Source: Kibdelosporangium sp. MJ126-NF4 (GTDB taxonomy: Bacteria; Actinomycetota; Actinomycetes; Mycobacteriales; Pseudonocardiaceae). From it: a stretch of 64,000 bases of DNA. The DNA lies in assembly GCF_000826545.1 (NCBI RefSeq), contig NZ_CDME01000008.1:1347707-1411706 (forward strand), written 5' to 3'. Under the pieces are notes generated by a model that saw nothing but the letters and a program-made list of their open reading frames with translations, ran no database searches and had not been told where the DNA came from. Shown piece by piece: positions 7,445 through 16,901 of the stretch. Made by a program: the position numbers and the translations under genes. Numbering within the stretch: position 1 is the stretch's first letter; each line of letters begins with the position of its first letter.

Positions 7445-8416
7445 TCATTCGGCGGCGACAGGTCGTTCCGCCCGGCCGACGGCGACACCGGCCTGGAACC
7501 GGGTGGTCGCGTGCAGCGACTGCATCAGCTCCTGTATGCGTCGCTGGACCGTGCGCAGCCCGACGCCGAGATGCCGGGCCACGGCCTGGTCGCCGAGACC
7601 CGCCGCCAGCAACGCGACCAGCATCTCGTTGTTGTCGGCCGGTTCCGGCTCCGCCGAGATGGTGAGCGGCAGCGCCTGCGCCCACACGGCCTCGAACAGG
7701 CTCGACAGCCCGTCGAGCAGCGCGCCCTGCCGCACGACGAGCATCCCCTCGTTCAGCGGCTGCCCGGTACGGGTCGGCAGCATCGCCAGCTCCCGGTCGA
7801 CCAGCAGCAGCCGCAGCGGCACCTCGTCGATCGCCCGAGCCTCCTCACCGGCGAGGATCGGTTCCCGCAGCTGCGACTGGGTCTGCTGCTCCATCGCCGC
7901 GCGGCCGTAGATCGCCCGCACCCGCACGCCCCTGGCCAGCCCGTCCATCTCCGGCGGCCACGGCGCGTAGTCCTCGGGGTCGTCATCACCGGTGTCGGAG
8001 TACGGCGGCGTCTCGAACACCCGGAGCTCGGTCTTCGCGGACATGCTGAGCAGCCGGAACCGGCCGATGGCCTCGTCGCCGGGGACCACCTCGACCGGCA
8101 GGTCCCGCGCCGGCCGGGGCGCGGCGGCGTACACGTCGGCCAGCGTCCCGATCCGGGCCCGTGCCCGGTCCAGCCGGAGCTCGAACTGGGCGGCGAGACC
8201 GCGCAGGGCGAGGTCAGGGGGGATCGCCGCGTACGCGCCCGTCTCGTCAGGGCCGCGCACCAAGCCCTTCGCGGCCAGCGATCCCAACGTCGCGTCGACC
8301 CGCCCGGCAAGGTCGGGCAGCGCCACCCGTAACTCGTCGGGCGTACCGGCGGGCCACCGCATCAGGTGGCTGTAGAGCGCCTCTTCGTCGGCGTCGATCC
8401 CTAACACGTCCAACAT
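7445..8416 (-). CDS. TrmB-like/LuxR-type HTH transcriptional regulator
   Basis: The start is set at the ATG at 8416 (MLDVLGIDADEEALYSHLM), which gives 323 residues. A longer frame to 8515 adds an unlikely N-terminus. Residues 1-70 look like a TrmB-type winged helix (EALYSHLMRW, then LAAKGLVRGPDETGAYAAIPP). A central ligand/effector-like region follows, then a C-terminal LuxR/GerE-like helix-turn-helix (LLAAGLGDQAVARHLGVGLRTVQRRIQELM). The same composite architecture is common beside actinobacterial S8 proteases. The gene is divergent from the protease gene, with starts about 120 bases apart, so it probably controls it. Signal and DNA site are unknown. Confidence 0.82.
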   Translation of the reverse strand: MLDVLGIDADEEALYSHLMRWPAGTPDELRVALPDLAGRVDATLGSLAAKGLVRGPDETGAYAAIPPDLALRGLAAQFELRLDRARARIGTLADVYAAAPRPARDLPVEVVPGDEAIGRFRLLSMSAKTELRVFETPPYSDTGDDDPEDYAPWPPEMDGLARGVRVRAIYGRAAMEQQTQSQLREPILAGEEARAIDEVPLRLLLVDRELAMLPTRTGQPLNEGMLVVRQGALLDGLSSLFEAVWAQALPLTISAEPEPADNNEMLVALLAAGLGDQAVARHLGVGLRTVQRRIQELMQSLHATTRFQAGVAVGRAERPVAAE

Positions 8417-8536
8417 GGACACATCGTATGGCGGGATGCCGACACTGGCGGCAAACCGCCCGCCTGCGCTCTTTACCCGGATCTCACAGATTCGCATGAT
8501 CGGGGCCGAGGACAACCCTGGGTGGAAGGCGGCACG

Positions 8537-11500
8537 ATGTTCGGCTCCGGAAAGAGATCACGTTGGCTCGGATCGGCGACGGCGGCGCTGCTCGCGCTGC
8601 CACTCGTGGTGGTTCCGCCGGCGGCAGGCGCGACGCCACCGACCACTACTCCCGCGCTCTTCACACAGGTGACGCTGGTGACGGGCGATGTCGTCAGCTA
8701 TTCGCCGAACGCTGTGCAGATCTCCAAGCCGCGGCCCGGCGTGCGGTACGACTCGTACCGCGGCCCCGACGGCTGGCACGTCCTGCCGAGTGACGCGGCC
8801 AAGGCCGTGATCAACGGTCAGGTCGACAAGGCCCTGTTCAATGTCACCTATTTAGTGGACAACGGTTACGCCGACGCCAAGCGCACCAGCCTGCCGGTCA
8901 TCGTCGACTACGACGGCAAGGCCGCGGCCCGTTCGGCTGACCGCGTCGCCGCCACCGACGCACTGCCCGCCAGCAAAGCCACGCGGGCGTTGCCGAGCAT
9001 CGACGCGGTCGCACTCGACGTCGACAAGGCGACCGCCGCCCAGCTTTGGCAGGCCGTGGTCGTAGCGCCGTCCACACAGCAGCGCGGTCAGGGGACCCAG
9101 CGATTACTGCTCGACCGCCGCTACTCGGTCGACCTCGCGGAGAGCGTCGCGCAGATCAAGGCGCCCGCCGCGTGGGCAGCCGGATTCGACGGCACCGGTG
9201 TACGGGTCGGCGTGCTCGACACCGGCGTCGACGCGACGCACCCGGACCTCGTCGGCAAGATCGCCGAGTCGGCGAGTTTCGTCGGGAGCGAGCCGGACGC
9301 GATCGACCGGCACGGGCACGGCACGCATGTCGCGTCCACGATCGCCGGCAGCGGCGCGGCCGCAGGCGGTGTCGAGAAGGGCGCCGCACCCGGCACCCAA
9401 CTGGTGGTCGGCAAGGTCCTCAGCGGGAGCGGCGTCGGTTACGAGTCGGAGATCATCGCCGGCATGGAGTGGGCCGCGGGCCGCTCGAAGATCGTCAGCA
9501 TGAGCCTTGGCGGGCCCGCGCCGTCGGGCGCCGACCCGATGTCCGACGCGGTGACGAACCTGACCGCCAGCACCGGCGCCCTGTTCGTGATCGCGGCAGG
9601 CAACTCCGGCCCCGCCGTCGGCACGATCGGCTCGCCCGGCACCTCGCCCTCGGCGCTGACCGTCGGCGCGGTGGACAAGCAGGAGCAGGTCGCGTCGTTC
9701 TCCAGCCGCGGCCCGGTGGCCGATGGCTCGGTGAAACCGGAGATCGTCGCGCCCGGCGTGAGCATCGTCGCCGCACGGGCCGTCGGCACCACGATGGGTG
9801 CCCCGGTCAACGACAAATACACGGCGGCCAGTGGCACCTCGATGGCCACCCCGCACGTCGCGGGCGCGGCCGCCGTACTCGCCCAGCGGCACCCGGACTG
9901 GACCGCGAACCGCCTGAAGGCCGCGCTCATCGCGTCCACAAAGGACCTCGGCAGGCCGGTCAACGACCAGGGCGCCGGCCAGGTGGACGTCAAGGCCGCC
10001 ATCGACGAGACGGTCACCGCGACCCCGGCGACCGTCGGCTTCGGCGTGCTGGAACCCGGCGCCGGGGCACAGACGGCCATGCTCACCTACCGCAACGACG
10101 GCACCGCCGACGTCACGCTCAACCTCACCACCCGGCTCACCGACCCGACCGGCAAGGCCGCGCCGGACGGAACGCTCGGGCTCGGCACACGGTCGGTGAC
10201 CGTGAAGGCCGGCAGTCAAGCCGAAGTGCCGGTCCAGCTGACTCCCGGCAAGGCAGGTCGCGGCAGCTTCCAGGGGCTTGTCACCGCGGTCTCGGCCGAC
10301 GGCTCGGTCAAGGTGCACACGCCGGTCGGGTTCTCCAACGGAGAGGTCACCAACACGGTGAACTTCACGGTGCTCGGCTTCGACGGCAAGCCGCTGCTCC
10401 GCGACGCGATCCTCTGGATTCTCCCGGTCGATCGCAAGGGCGCAGACCTGCAGAGCTACATCATCCACGGGGGCGGCACGTTGCGGCTGCCGACCGGCCG
10501 CTACTACATCGCGCTCAACTTCTACACCGACGAAGGCCCTGGCCTGCTCGAAACCAACGCCATGGTGGTCAAGCCGGACGTGTTGATCGACGGTGCGAGT
10601 CACCAGGTCCTCGACCTCGGCACAACCAGGCCGGTGACAGTGAAGACCGACGAGCCGGGCATGGAGTCCGCGGTCATCGGGGTCGCCAACCGCACCACGG
10701 CCGACGGTGCCTTCTGGTCGTTCCACCACACGGCGGGCGTCTGGGACAACAACCTGTACATCAACCCCGTCCCGACGGTCACGGCCGGCAAGTTCGATTT
10801 CCAGTACACGACCACGGTCACCCGCAGTCAGCTCGACGTGACGGTGAACGGTGTCGCCGTGCACCCGGACTACCTCGCGGCCTACGGCGGCGGGCACGAC
10901 TGGATCGCACCGAAGAAACTGAAGATGTTCGAGGGCAGGCGCCAGCTCGGCATCGTCTACGTCGGCGGTGGCACGGCCGAGGAATTCGCCGCCGCCGGTG
11001 ACGTACGCGGCAAGCTGGTTCTGGTGCAGGCCAACGACATGCTGACCGGCGCGGGCATCGAGGCGGCCCGGCGCACAGCCGCGGCAGGTGCGGCGGGCCT
11101 GCTGTTGTTCGACAAGGTGTGGGCCACGCGGCGCTCCAGCGGCGACTCCAATGAGCTGATCCCGGTCGGCTACCTCACCCACCCTGAGGGGGTGGCGCTG
11201 GTGGCGGCGCTGAAGAACGGCAAGGGCAACGCCGACGTGCTCGGCAACCCGATCAGCCCGTACGCCTACCACTTGGCTTACGTCGAACGGGGACAGGTGC
11301 CGGCGAACCTGACCTACACCGTGCGCACCGGGGACCTGGCGCGCGTCGACTCGACCTATCACGCGACCACGGAAGGCATGTACGCCACCAGTTTCCAGCG
11401 TGGCGGCGTCCCGGAGCTGATGCTCGTCGAGCCGCTGATGGTCCCGTCGAAACGAGCCGAGTACTACGGCCCGATTACCGACCGCACGGCGTGGACCCGT

Positions 11501-12319
11501 TTCACGTCAACGGATGTAGCCGGCCAATGGGAGATCATGTCGGCACGGTCGGCCGAGCTGCGACGCGGCTCGCGTCAGTCGGATGACTGGTACACCACGC
11601 CGATGCGCTACGGGCAGGGCGAGTTCTTCAACATGCCTACCTTGCCGGCGCCATACCTGGCGTCCCGGATGGGCGACAGCGTGTACGTGTTCCCGTTGCT
11701 GCAGGACGGCAACAACCACGTCACCGCGATGATTCCGAACACCGCGGTGCTGAAGACCGGGCTGAGCAGGGACGGCAAACCCGTGACCGGGATCGGCGGT
11801 GCGCCGGTGACCAGGTTCGACGTGCCTGCCGACAGTGGTCGTTACCGGCTGGACCTCGGCTACGCGCCAGGCGGCGACTACAAGGTCGACACCGCCTGGG
11901 AGTTCACGTCGGCACCCGCCGCCGGTACTGCCGCCAAGGGCTTCGCGTGCTGGGACGACATCGGCGAGGTGCCTGCGGACAAGCCGTGCCAGGCGCTGCC
12001 GACGATCTCGGTGGACTACGACCTGAACCTGTCCGCGACCAACACCGCGACCGCCCCGGGCCTCGGCCTGATCAAGTTCCGGCCGCACCACGTCGGTGAC
12101 ATCAGGACGAAGGTCACCAGCGCGAAGCTGTCGGTGTCCTACGACGGCGGCAAGTCGTGGCTTCGCGGCACCCAGGCCCCGGTCGGGGACGGCTGGCAGC
12201 TGGGTCTGGTGCCGCACCTGCGGCCGGGCGGCACGGTGTCGCTGCGGGTCGAGGCGATGGACAAGGCGGGCAACAAGGTGACGCAGACGATCACCAACGC
12301 GTACCGCCTCGCCAAGTAG
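8537..12319 (+). CDS. Secreted S8 subtilisin-like serine protease with PA domain
   Basis: The 1260-residue protein starts at the ATG at 8537, seven bases after GGAAGG. A Sec signal peptide follows (charged SGKRSRW, hydrophobic ATAALLALPLVVV, probable cleavage after AGA). A propeptide of about 170 residues precedes the S8 domain, whose triad is Asp228 (LDTGVDATHPDL), His261 (HGHGTHVAS) and Ser435 (GTSMATPHVAGA). The oxyanion Asn lies in AAGNSGP. After the catalytic domain come beta-sandwich-rich regions and a protease-associated-like segment (GKLVLVQANDML, AAAGAAGLLLFDK) around residues 830-860. The enzyme is probably exported and self-activated. The gene is monocistronic, with a strong hairpin right after the stop, and is divergent from its probable regulator. 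Confidence 0.92.
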   Translation: MFGSGKRSRWLGSATAALLALPLVVVPPAAGATPPTTTPALFTQVTLVTGDVVSYSPNAVQISKPRPGVRYDSYRGPDGWHVLPSDAAKAVINGQVDKALFNVTYLVDNGYADAKRTSLPVIVDYDGKAAARSADRVAATDALPASKATRALPSIDAVALDVDKATAAQLWQAVVVAPSTQQRGQGTQRLLLDRRYSVDLAESVAQIKAPAAWAAGFDGTGVRVGVLDTGVDATHPDLVGKIAESASFVGSEPDAIDRHGHGTHVASTIAGSGAAAGGVEKGAAPGTQLVVGKVLSGSGVGYESEIIAGMEWAAGRSKIVSMSLGGPAPSGADPMSDAVTNLTASTGALFVIAAGNSGPAVGTIGSPGTSPSALTVGAVDKQEQVASFSSRGPVADGSVKPEIVAPGVSIVAARAVGTTMGAPVNDKYTAASGTSMATPHVAGAAAVLAQRHPDWTANRLKAALIASTKDLGRPVNDQGAGQVDVKAAIDETVTATPATVGFGVLEPGAGAQTAMLTYRNDGTADVTLNLTTRLTDPTGKAAPDGTLGLGTRSVTVKAGSQAEVPVQLTPGKAGRGSFQGLVTAVSADGSVKVHTPVGFSNGEVTNTVNFTVLGFDGKPLLRDAILWILPVDRKGADLQSYIIHGGGTLRLPTGRYYIALNFYTDEGPGLLETNAMVVKPDVLIDGASHQVLDLGTTRPVTVKTDEPGMESAVIGVANRTTADGAFWSFHHTAGVWDNNLYINPVPTVTAGKFDFQYTTTVTRSQLDVTVNGVAVHPDYLAAYGGGHDWIAPKKLKMFEGRRQLGIVYVGGGTAEEFAAAGDVRGKLVLVQANDMLTGAGIEAARRTAAAGAAGLLLFDKVWATRRSSGDSNELIPVGYLTHPEGVALVAALKNGKGNADVLGNPISPYAYHLAYVERGQVPANLTYTVRTGDLARVDSTYHATTEGMYATSFQRGGVPELMLVEPLMVPSKRAEYYGPITDRTAWTRFTSTDVAGQWEIMSARSAELRRGSRQSDDWYTTPMRYGQGEFFNMPTLPAPYLASRMGDSVYVFPLLQDGNNHVTAMIPNTAVLKTGLSRDGKPVTGIGGAPVTRFDVPADSGRYRLDLGYAPGGDYKVDTAWEFTSAPAAGTAAKGFACWDDIGEVPADKPCQALPTISVDYDLNLSATNTATAPGLGLIKFRPHHVGDIRTKVTSAKLSVSYDGGKSWLRGTQAPVGDGWQLGLVPHLRPGGTVSLRVEAMDKAGNKVTQTITNAYRLAK

Positions 12320-12323
12320 CCAC

Positions 12324-12358
12324 TTGTCAGGTCCCCGGGGGCTCCGGGGACCTGACAA
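12324..12358 (+). terminator. Strong hairpin terminator after the S8 protease
   Basis: Two perfect 15-base arms (TTGTCAGGTCCCCGG at 12324-12338 and its complement at 12344-12358) surround a 5-base loop, starting 4 bases after the protease stop codon. There is no T-run after it, as is common in high-GC actinomycetes. Confidence 0.8.
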
Positions 12359-12565
12359 CGATCAATCACACATCGCGACTGTAGTACCAAGCAGAGATTG
12401 CGGGGTGCTGCAGTCGGGTGCGGTCAGGCCGCAGAAGGCTGGGTCGTTGCCCATCATGAGCCGTGCGCGCGTGGGTACTGGGAGTGTGCGCACTGACGAG
12501 CCTGCACGATGCTGGCAGCATGATCAGGTGCCCGAGGCGCCCATGGTCAACAGCCCGACACCGGA
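12359..12565. other. Gene-free gap between convergent genes
   Basis: About 200 bases between the protease terminator and the LysR stop. No convincing coding frame, repeat or RNA was seen. Short frames read through it are of low quality. Confidence 0.5.
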
Positions 12566-13507
12566 CTAGGTCGTAGCGGCCTCCGGGCTTGGCAGCCACG
12601 CCTCGTCCGGGGTGGTCAGCCACCCCTGCGTCGTCGCCAGTTCGGCCGCCGCGTCCTGTAACGCGGTCAACCCCGGGTGGTCGAGGTCGGCGCGCCAGAT
12701 CAGCGTCCACGGGTACAGCGCCACCGGATCCACCAGCGGTCGCAGCACGCCACCCGGCACCGTCGGCTGCGTGGTCATCGTCAGGATCGGGGCGTCCCGC
12801 TGACGCAGGTGCTCCGCGAGCTCATCGGCGCCCTGCACGTGCGGGTGCGCGCCGGCCAGGTCCACCCCGAACGGCGCGAGCAACTGCAACACGGCGTTCT
12901 CCCAGCCCTGCGTCACGTGATCACCCGCGCGCATGCACGGCGCCGTGCCCCGCAACGACTCGAACGGCACCGCGTCCAACGCGACCAGCGGATGCCCTTC
13001 CGGCAGCAGCACCGAGATTGGCTCGTGCCGGATCACCTGCTGCCGCAACCCGTCCGGCGCGCCGGGATGGCGGCCGAACGTGACGTCCAGCCTGCCGGCC
13101 AGCACGTGCGGCACCGCCGCGTCGGCACCGGTGTGGAAGCGCGCGAAGAACTCCACGTCCGGGGCCCGCTCGCGGGCGAGCGCCAGCACCCGCGCCGGGG
13201 TGAGGCCCGGCCCAACGATGTCGACTGTCAGCGACCGGCGCTCGCCGCGTACCTCCCGCAGCGTGGTGTCGTGCAGCGCGAGCAACTCCCGCGCCCTGGC
13301 CAGCAGCACGTGGCCTGCCGGGGTGAGCACCACCCGGCGCGTGGAGCGGTCCAGCAGCCGCACGCCGACCCGTTGCTCGAGCCGCTGGATGTCCCGGCTC
13401 AGCGCCTGCTGCGCCACGAACAGCCGCTGCGCCGCGCGGGTGAAGTGCAGCTCGTCGGCGACCGCCACGTAGTACCGCAGCAGCCGGATGTCGAGATCGT
13501 CAGCCAC
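12566..13507 (-). CDS. LysR-family transcriptional regulator
   Basis: The 313-residue protein starts with a classic LysR winged helix-turn-helix: LRYYVAVADELHFTRAAQRLFVAQQALSRDIQ contains the recognition helix (given as RLFVAQQALSRDIQRLE) and is followed by LLDRSTRRVVLTPAG. The rest is the periplasmic-binding-like effector domain (about residues 90-290). It is divergent from an MFS gene starting about 95 bases away, and a hydrolase gene follows that MFS gene. By the usual LysR logic it activates or represses the MFS/hydrolase pair from the shared gap (13508-13600). The inducer is unknown. Confidence 0.9.
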   Translation of the reverse strand: MADDLDIRLLRYYVAVADELHFTRAAQRLFVAQQALSRDIQRLEQRVGVRLLDRSTRRVVLTPAGHVLLARARELLALHDTTLREVRGERRSLTVDIVGPGLTPARVLALARERAPDVEFFARFHTGADAAVPHVLAGRLDVTFGRHPGAPDGLRQQVIRHEPISVLLPEGHPLVALDAVPFESLRGTAPCMRAGDHVTQGWENAVLQLLAPFGVDLAGAHPHVQGADELAEHLRQRDAPILTMTTQPTVPGGVLRPLVDPVALYPWTLIWRADLDHPGLTALQDAAAELATTQGWLTTPDEAWLPSPEAATT

Positions 13508-13600
13508 GACCCCGTTCTACCCGATTAACACGCCATGTGTGTGAATCGGCCGATAACGGGTGTTGGATCTTGACCGGCCTCCGCGGTCATGCTCAGCAGC

Positions 13601-14740
13601 ATGAACCCACTCGGACCGATCGCCGCGTGCTACGGCCTGACCGGCCTGCTCAGCGCGCTGTGGGGCGCCACGCTGCCCGCCACCGACGCCCGGCTGGACC
13701 TGGGCGCCGGCCGGCTCGGCGCGGTGCTGCTGGTGCTGGCAGCCGGCTCGCTCGTGGCCATGCCGGTCGCCGGGCGGCTCGCCGAGCGGTGGACCACCCG
13801 ACCGCTGCTGCGGGCGTGCGTACCGGCGACGGCGCTGGCCGTGGCCGGGCCGGGGCTGGCACCGTCGGCCGGGTGGCTCGCGGTCGCCGCCGGCGTGCTC
13901 GGCCTGCTGCTCGGCACGCTGAACGTCGCGTTGAGCGTGCGGACGGTGGCCGTCGAGCAGGCGGCGGCCCGGCCCGTGATGGCCACCATGCACGGCACGT
14001 GGACGCTCGGCGCGGTCGGCGGCGGCGCCGGGGTGACCATGGCGCTGCGTGCCGGTGTGGACGTCCAAGCGCTGATGACCTGCGGCGCGGTCGCCCTCGC
14101 GGCGCTGGGCCTCGCAGTCGGCTGGCGTCTCGAGCCGCTGTCGGTGGCGCCCCGCGCCACGGACCCCGTCGGGCCACCCCCACGGCAGGGGCTGGTGTTG
14201 CTGCTCGGCGTGCTCGGCGCGGCCGCGTTCATCGCCGAGGGCGCGGCCACCGACTGGGCCGGCGTGCACGCCACCCGCGTGCTCGGCGCAGACCCGGCCA
14301 CCGGCTCGCTGGTGTTCACCGCGTTCTTCGGCGCGATGACTGTGGTCCGCTTCGCCGGTGACGCGCTGCGGGCCCGGTTCGGCGCTGCGGTCACCATCCG
14401 GTTGGCCGGCGCCGTCGCCACCGCCGGCTGGGCGCTGGTGCTGCTCGGCCCGACGGTCGGGTTCGCGATCACCGGCTGGACGCTGACCGGCGCCGGCATG
14501 GCGCTGGTGTGGCCGATCGTGATCAGCGCGGTCGGCGCCGCGACCAGGGCGGCACGCCAGCTGTCGACGGTCACCACGGTCAGCTACGGCGGCGGCCTCA
14601 TCGGGCCTGCCCTGATCGGTTACGTCGCGACACGGGCAAGCCTGCCGGTCGCGTTGCTCATCCCCGCGGCACTCGCGCTCGTCGTCGCCACGGCGGCGCC
14701 TGCGGTGCTGAACGCCCTCACCCAGAAGTCCCACGTATAA
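13601..14740 (+). CDS. MFS transporter
   Basis: This product of about 379 residues is almost entirely hydrophobic helices (12 predicted by eye) and has the MFS motif-A-like loop VAGRLAERWTTRPLLRA between TM2 and TM3. It is short for the superfamily. It resembles the small YbjJ/fucose-permease-like branch of actinobacterial MFS proteins. Two in-frame ATGs exist (13589 and 13601). The second is preferred because the hydrophobic sequence starts right after it, but no good ribosome site distinguishes them. It is followed after 12 bases by the hydrolase gene, so both are probably co-transcribed and controlled by the divergent LysR regulator. Substrate is unknown. Confidence 0.82.
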   Translation: MNPLGPIAACYGLTGLLSALWGATLPATDARLDLGAGRLGAVLLVLAAGSLVAMPVAGRLAERWTTRPLLRACVPATALAVAGPGLAPSAGWLAVAAGVLGLLLGTLNVALSVRTVAVEQAAARPVMATMHGTWTLGAVGGGAGVTMALRAGVDVQALMTCGAVALAALGLAVGWRLEPLSVAPRATDPVGPPPRQGLVLLLGVLGAAAFIAEGAATDWAGVHATRVLGADPATGSLVFTAFFGAMTVVRFAGDALRARFGAAVTIRLAGAVATAGWALVLLGPTVGFAITGWTLTGAGMALVWPIVISAVGAATRAARQLSTVTTVSYGGGLIGPALIGYVATRASLPVALLIPAALALVVATAAPAVLNALTQKSHV

Positions 14741-14752
14741 CAGGGAGAAATC

Positions 14753-15574
14753 ATGACCACGACCGTTGTCGCCGGAGTCCTCGAGGTACCCGACGCGCAC
14801 CTGCACTACGAGGTGCGCGGTGCCGGCCCCACGCTGGTGCTCGTCGGCGCCCCCATGGACGCGACGGCGTTCGCCCCGATCGCCGACCTGATGTCCCGCG
14901 ACTTCCGGGTGGTGACCACCGACCCGCGCGGCATCAACCGCAGCCGCCTGACCGACCCGGACCAGGACTCCACCCCCGAACTGCGTGCCGACGACCTGTT
15001 TCGGTTGCTGACCCACCTCGACGCGGGCCCGGCGACGGTGTTCGGCTCCAGCGGCGGCGCGGTGACCGCGATGGCACTCGTCCAGGCGCACCCGGAGCAG
15101 GTCCACACGCTCATCGCGCACGAACCGCCGGTCGACGAGATGCTCGAGGACCGCGACCACCGCCACGCCAACACGGAGGACGTGATCGCCACCTACCTCT
15201 CGGGCGACGTGCTGGGCGCGTGGCAGAAGTTCTTCACCTACGCCGAGATCGAGCTGCCGGAGGGTGCGCTCGAGTACATGTTCGGCCGCGAGCGCGACCC
15301 GCAGTCGGTGGCGGACGAGCGGTACTGGTTCGCGCACGAGCTGCGGGGCACCGACCGCTTCCGCCCGGACACCGCGGCGCTGCGTGCGTCGGGCGCCCGG
15401 CTGATCGTCGGCATCGGCGCCGAGTCGACGGGCCAGAGCTGCGACCTGACCTCCCGCGCGCTGGCCACGGAACTCGGCATCGAGCCGACGATCTTCCCCG
15501 GCGACCACACGGGTTTCGCCGATGACCCGGACGGGTTCGCGCCTCGGCTGCGTGCCGTCCTGAGTGGAGAGTGA
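14753..15574 (+). CDS. Alpha/beta-fold hydrolase
   Basis: The 273-residue cytoplasmic protein has the alpha/beta hydrolase layout. The early HG-like loop is LVLVGAPMDATAF, the strand-loop is DPRGINRS, the nucleophile elbow is VFGSSGGAVTAM (Ser in GSSGG, about residue 101), and a late histidine lies in FPGDHTGFADDP. Length matches the family. A ribosome site AGGGAGA lies 7-8 bases before the ATG. It follows the MFS gene by 12 bases, so it probably acts on a compound moved by that transporter, or detoxifies one. The substrate, ester or otherwise, cannot be predicted. Confidence 0.87.
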   Translation: MTTTVVAGVLEVPDAHLHYEVRGAGPTLVLVGAPMDATAFAPIADLMSRDFRVVTTDPRGINRSRLTDPDQDSTPELRADDLFRLLTHLDAGPATVFGSSGGAVTAMALVQAHPEQVHTLIAHEPPVDEMLEDRDHRHANTEDVIATYLSGDVLGAWQKFFTYAEIELPEGALEYMFGRERDPQSVADERYWFAHELRGTDRFRPDTAALRASGARLIVGIGAESTGQSCDLTSRALATELGIEPTIFPGDHTGFADDPDGFAPRLRAVLSGE

Positions 15575-15659
15575 CATGACTCTGTGCCGCTCAAAACTCG
15601 TCGCTTGGCTTGACCGCGTCGTGGCTGAGGGTTGGCAGCTTGTCGGGTGGGCCGCTGTC

Positions 15660-16235
15660 TCAGCCGGTCTCTTCGGGGTTGATGGTCGGCTGTTCAACGG
15701 GAAAGAGGATCGGGCTGAGCAGGTATTGCGCGCGGTTTGATTTCGGCTGGTTGGTCAGCCGGGGCAGGAGCACGCGACGTAGTTCGCCGATCATCTCTTC
15801 CAGTTCGCTGCGGCTGAGCCAGACCGCGTGTTGTCGGTAGCCGACGAGGTCCGCCTCCGGGTCGGTGTTCTCGCGATCGAGGTAGGCGTTGAACTCGGCG
15901 ACCAGGACGGCCATCGCTGTGGCGAACACGCGGCGGTGGTCGTCGGGTGTGAGCGCTGCTACGGCGTCGGCATCGACGGCCACCCGGTCGTGCCGGAGCC
16001 GGTAGTGACGTTCCACTGCGCCGCGGACGCGGCGTTCGTCGGCCACCTCCAGGATTCCCGCGCTCGCGAGGAGATCGACGTGCCGATAGACCATGGCTTT
16101 CGAGGCGTCAGGGATCCGGGCGCACAGTTGGGCGGTGGTGAGTTCCCGTCCGCCGCTCATGGCGTGCACGATCCGCAGCCGCACCGGGTGTGCCAGCAGT
16201 TCCAAGGCCTCCACCACCCAACGATCGCATATCAT
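15660..16235 (-). CDS. ArsR-type winged-helix transcriptional regulator
   Basis: The 191-residue protein begins with an ArsR/HTH_20-type DNA-binding domain: LLAHPVRLRIVHAMSGGREL, then LCARIPDASKAMVYRHVDLLASAGIL as the helix-turn-helix (recognition helix ASKAMVYRHVDLL). A wing with VRGAVERHYRL follows. The C-terminal half is helical, with no metal-binding cysteines of the classic ArsR type, so it is more like the effector domains of actinobacterial HTH_20 regulators. The start faces the truncated gene at 16271 across 35 bases, which suggests it once controlled that gene. The 3' end is convergent with the hydrolase gene. Confidence 0.85.
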   Translation of the reverse strand: MICDRWVVEALELLAHPVRLRIVHAMSGGRELTTAQLCARIPDASKAMVYRHVDLLASAGILEVADERRVRGAVERHYRLRHDRVAVDADAVAALTPDDHRRVFATAMAVLVAEFNAYLDRENTDPEADLVGYRQHAVWLSRSELEEMIGELRRVLLPRLTNQPKSNRAQYLLSPILFPVEQPTINPEETG

Positions 16236-16270
16236 GCTACCGTTCGCAAAATACGAGAAAGGTTGTGGGG

Positions 16271-16653
16271 ATGACGGTGGGACCGGACCCGGCGACAGTG
16301 GCTACGGCAGTCGTGCAGATGGCACGGGAGGGGCGCTTCACGGACATCGAGGAGTTGTTCGCGCCACCGCTGTGGGAGACGGTGGCCGCGGGCGCGCTGC
16401 GGACGGGCTGGGAGAGCCAGATCCCCAAGCTCGGGTCGATCATCACGCTGCCGCCGGTTCGGCAACGTGGCGGTAGCCGCTGCGGCTTCGGGACTGCCGA
16501 CAGCCGAACCGGCCTCGCGGGGCCGCGTCTGCGGTGTTCCTGGCCCGCTTGACAGCGGGGGAGAAGCTGCGCGAGTTCTACTGTGGTGTCGAGCCGCTCA
16601 CCGACGCGGATCAAGTCGCCGGGCCGACGCCGCCGGGTACCGCCTTCTCCTGA
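16271..16653 (+). pseudogene. Broken small gene, DUF3887-like remnant
   Basis: From the ATG at 16271 the frame encodes a start that resembles the DUF3887 N-terminal domain of actinobacterial hydrolases (VVQMAREGRFTDIEELFAPP, LRTGWESQIPKLGSI). After about residue 60 the composition becomes unlike coding (GGSRCGFGTADSRTGLAG) and it stops at 16552. In another frame, from about 16536, a coding-like tail appears (VFLARLTAGEKLREFYCG, EPLTDADQVAGPTPPGTAFS) and ends at 16653. The simplest reading is one gene damaged by frameshift and/or internal deletion. The ArsR regulator is divergent from it. Confidence 0.5.
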
Positions 16654-16901
16654 CGCCTTCTTTTACTAACACTTTCTTTACCTCGCCGCGTCGATTCCTA
16701 TTGTTTTCCTGTCGATGTGGCGACCGTTGCTGATATACCGGCGTGGTCATGAAACGAGTCACGCGGCGTCACCTGCGGGATTCATCGAAGGGTGAATCTC
16801 TTGCACGCGTGATCGATACAGGGGCAGGCTGTGCGGGCATTCGAATCGACGGAATGCGGGGGTACCTCATGTCGAACACAGATCAGAAGGGATCCAGCGG
16901 T
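16654..16901. other. A/T-richer leader region before secreted paralogues
   Basis: This 250-base stretch includes pyrimidine-rich DNA (CTTCTTTTACTAACACTTTC) with lower G+C than its surroundings, a likely place for the promoter of the secreted-protein genes. The downstream frame is open from 16743, and an ATG at 16869 is a possible alternative start. No riboswitch or repeat was recognised. Confidence 0.35.

Noticed and set aside
9104..11362. Minus-strand frame of 752 codons opposite the S8 protease
   Set aside because: Antisense shadow rich in Arg, Val and Gly, without a ribosome site or domain. The plus strand has the catalytic triad.
13517..15697. Minus-strand frame of 726 codons across the MFS and hydrolase genes
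   Set aside because: Gln/Arg/Gly-rich translation typical of the wrong strand of high-GC genes. It crosses two real genes.
15576..15740. 54-codon frame after the hydrolase stop with a fair ribosome site (starts MTLCRSKLVAWLDRVV)
   Set aside because: It overlaps 81 bases of the convergent ArsR gene and has no recognisable relatives. It may be real but cannot be supported.
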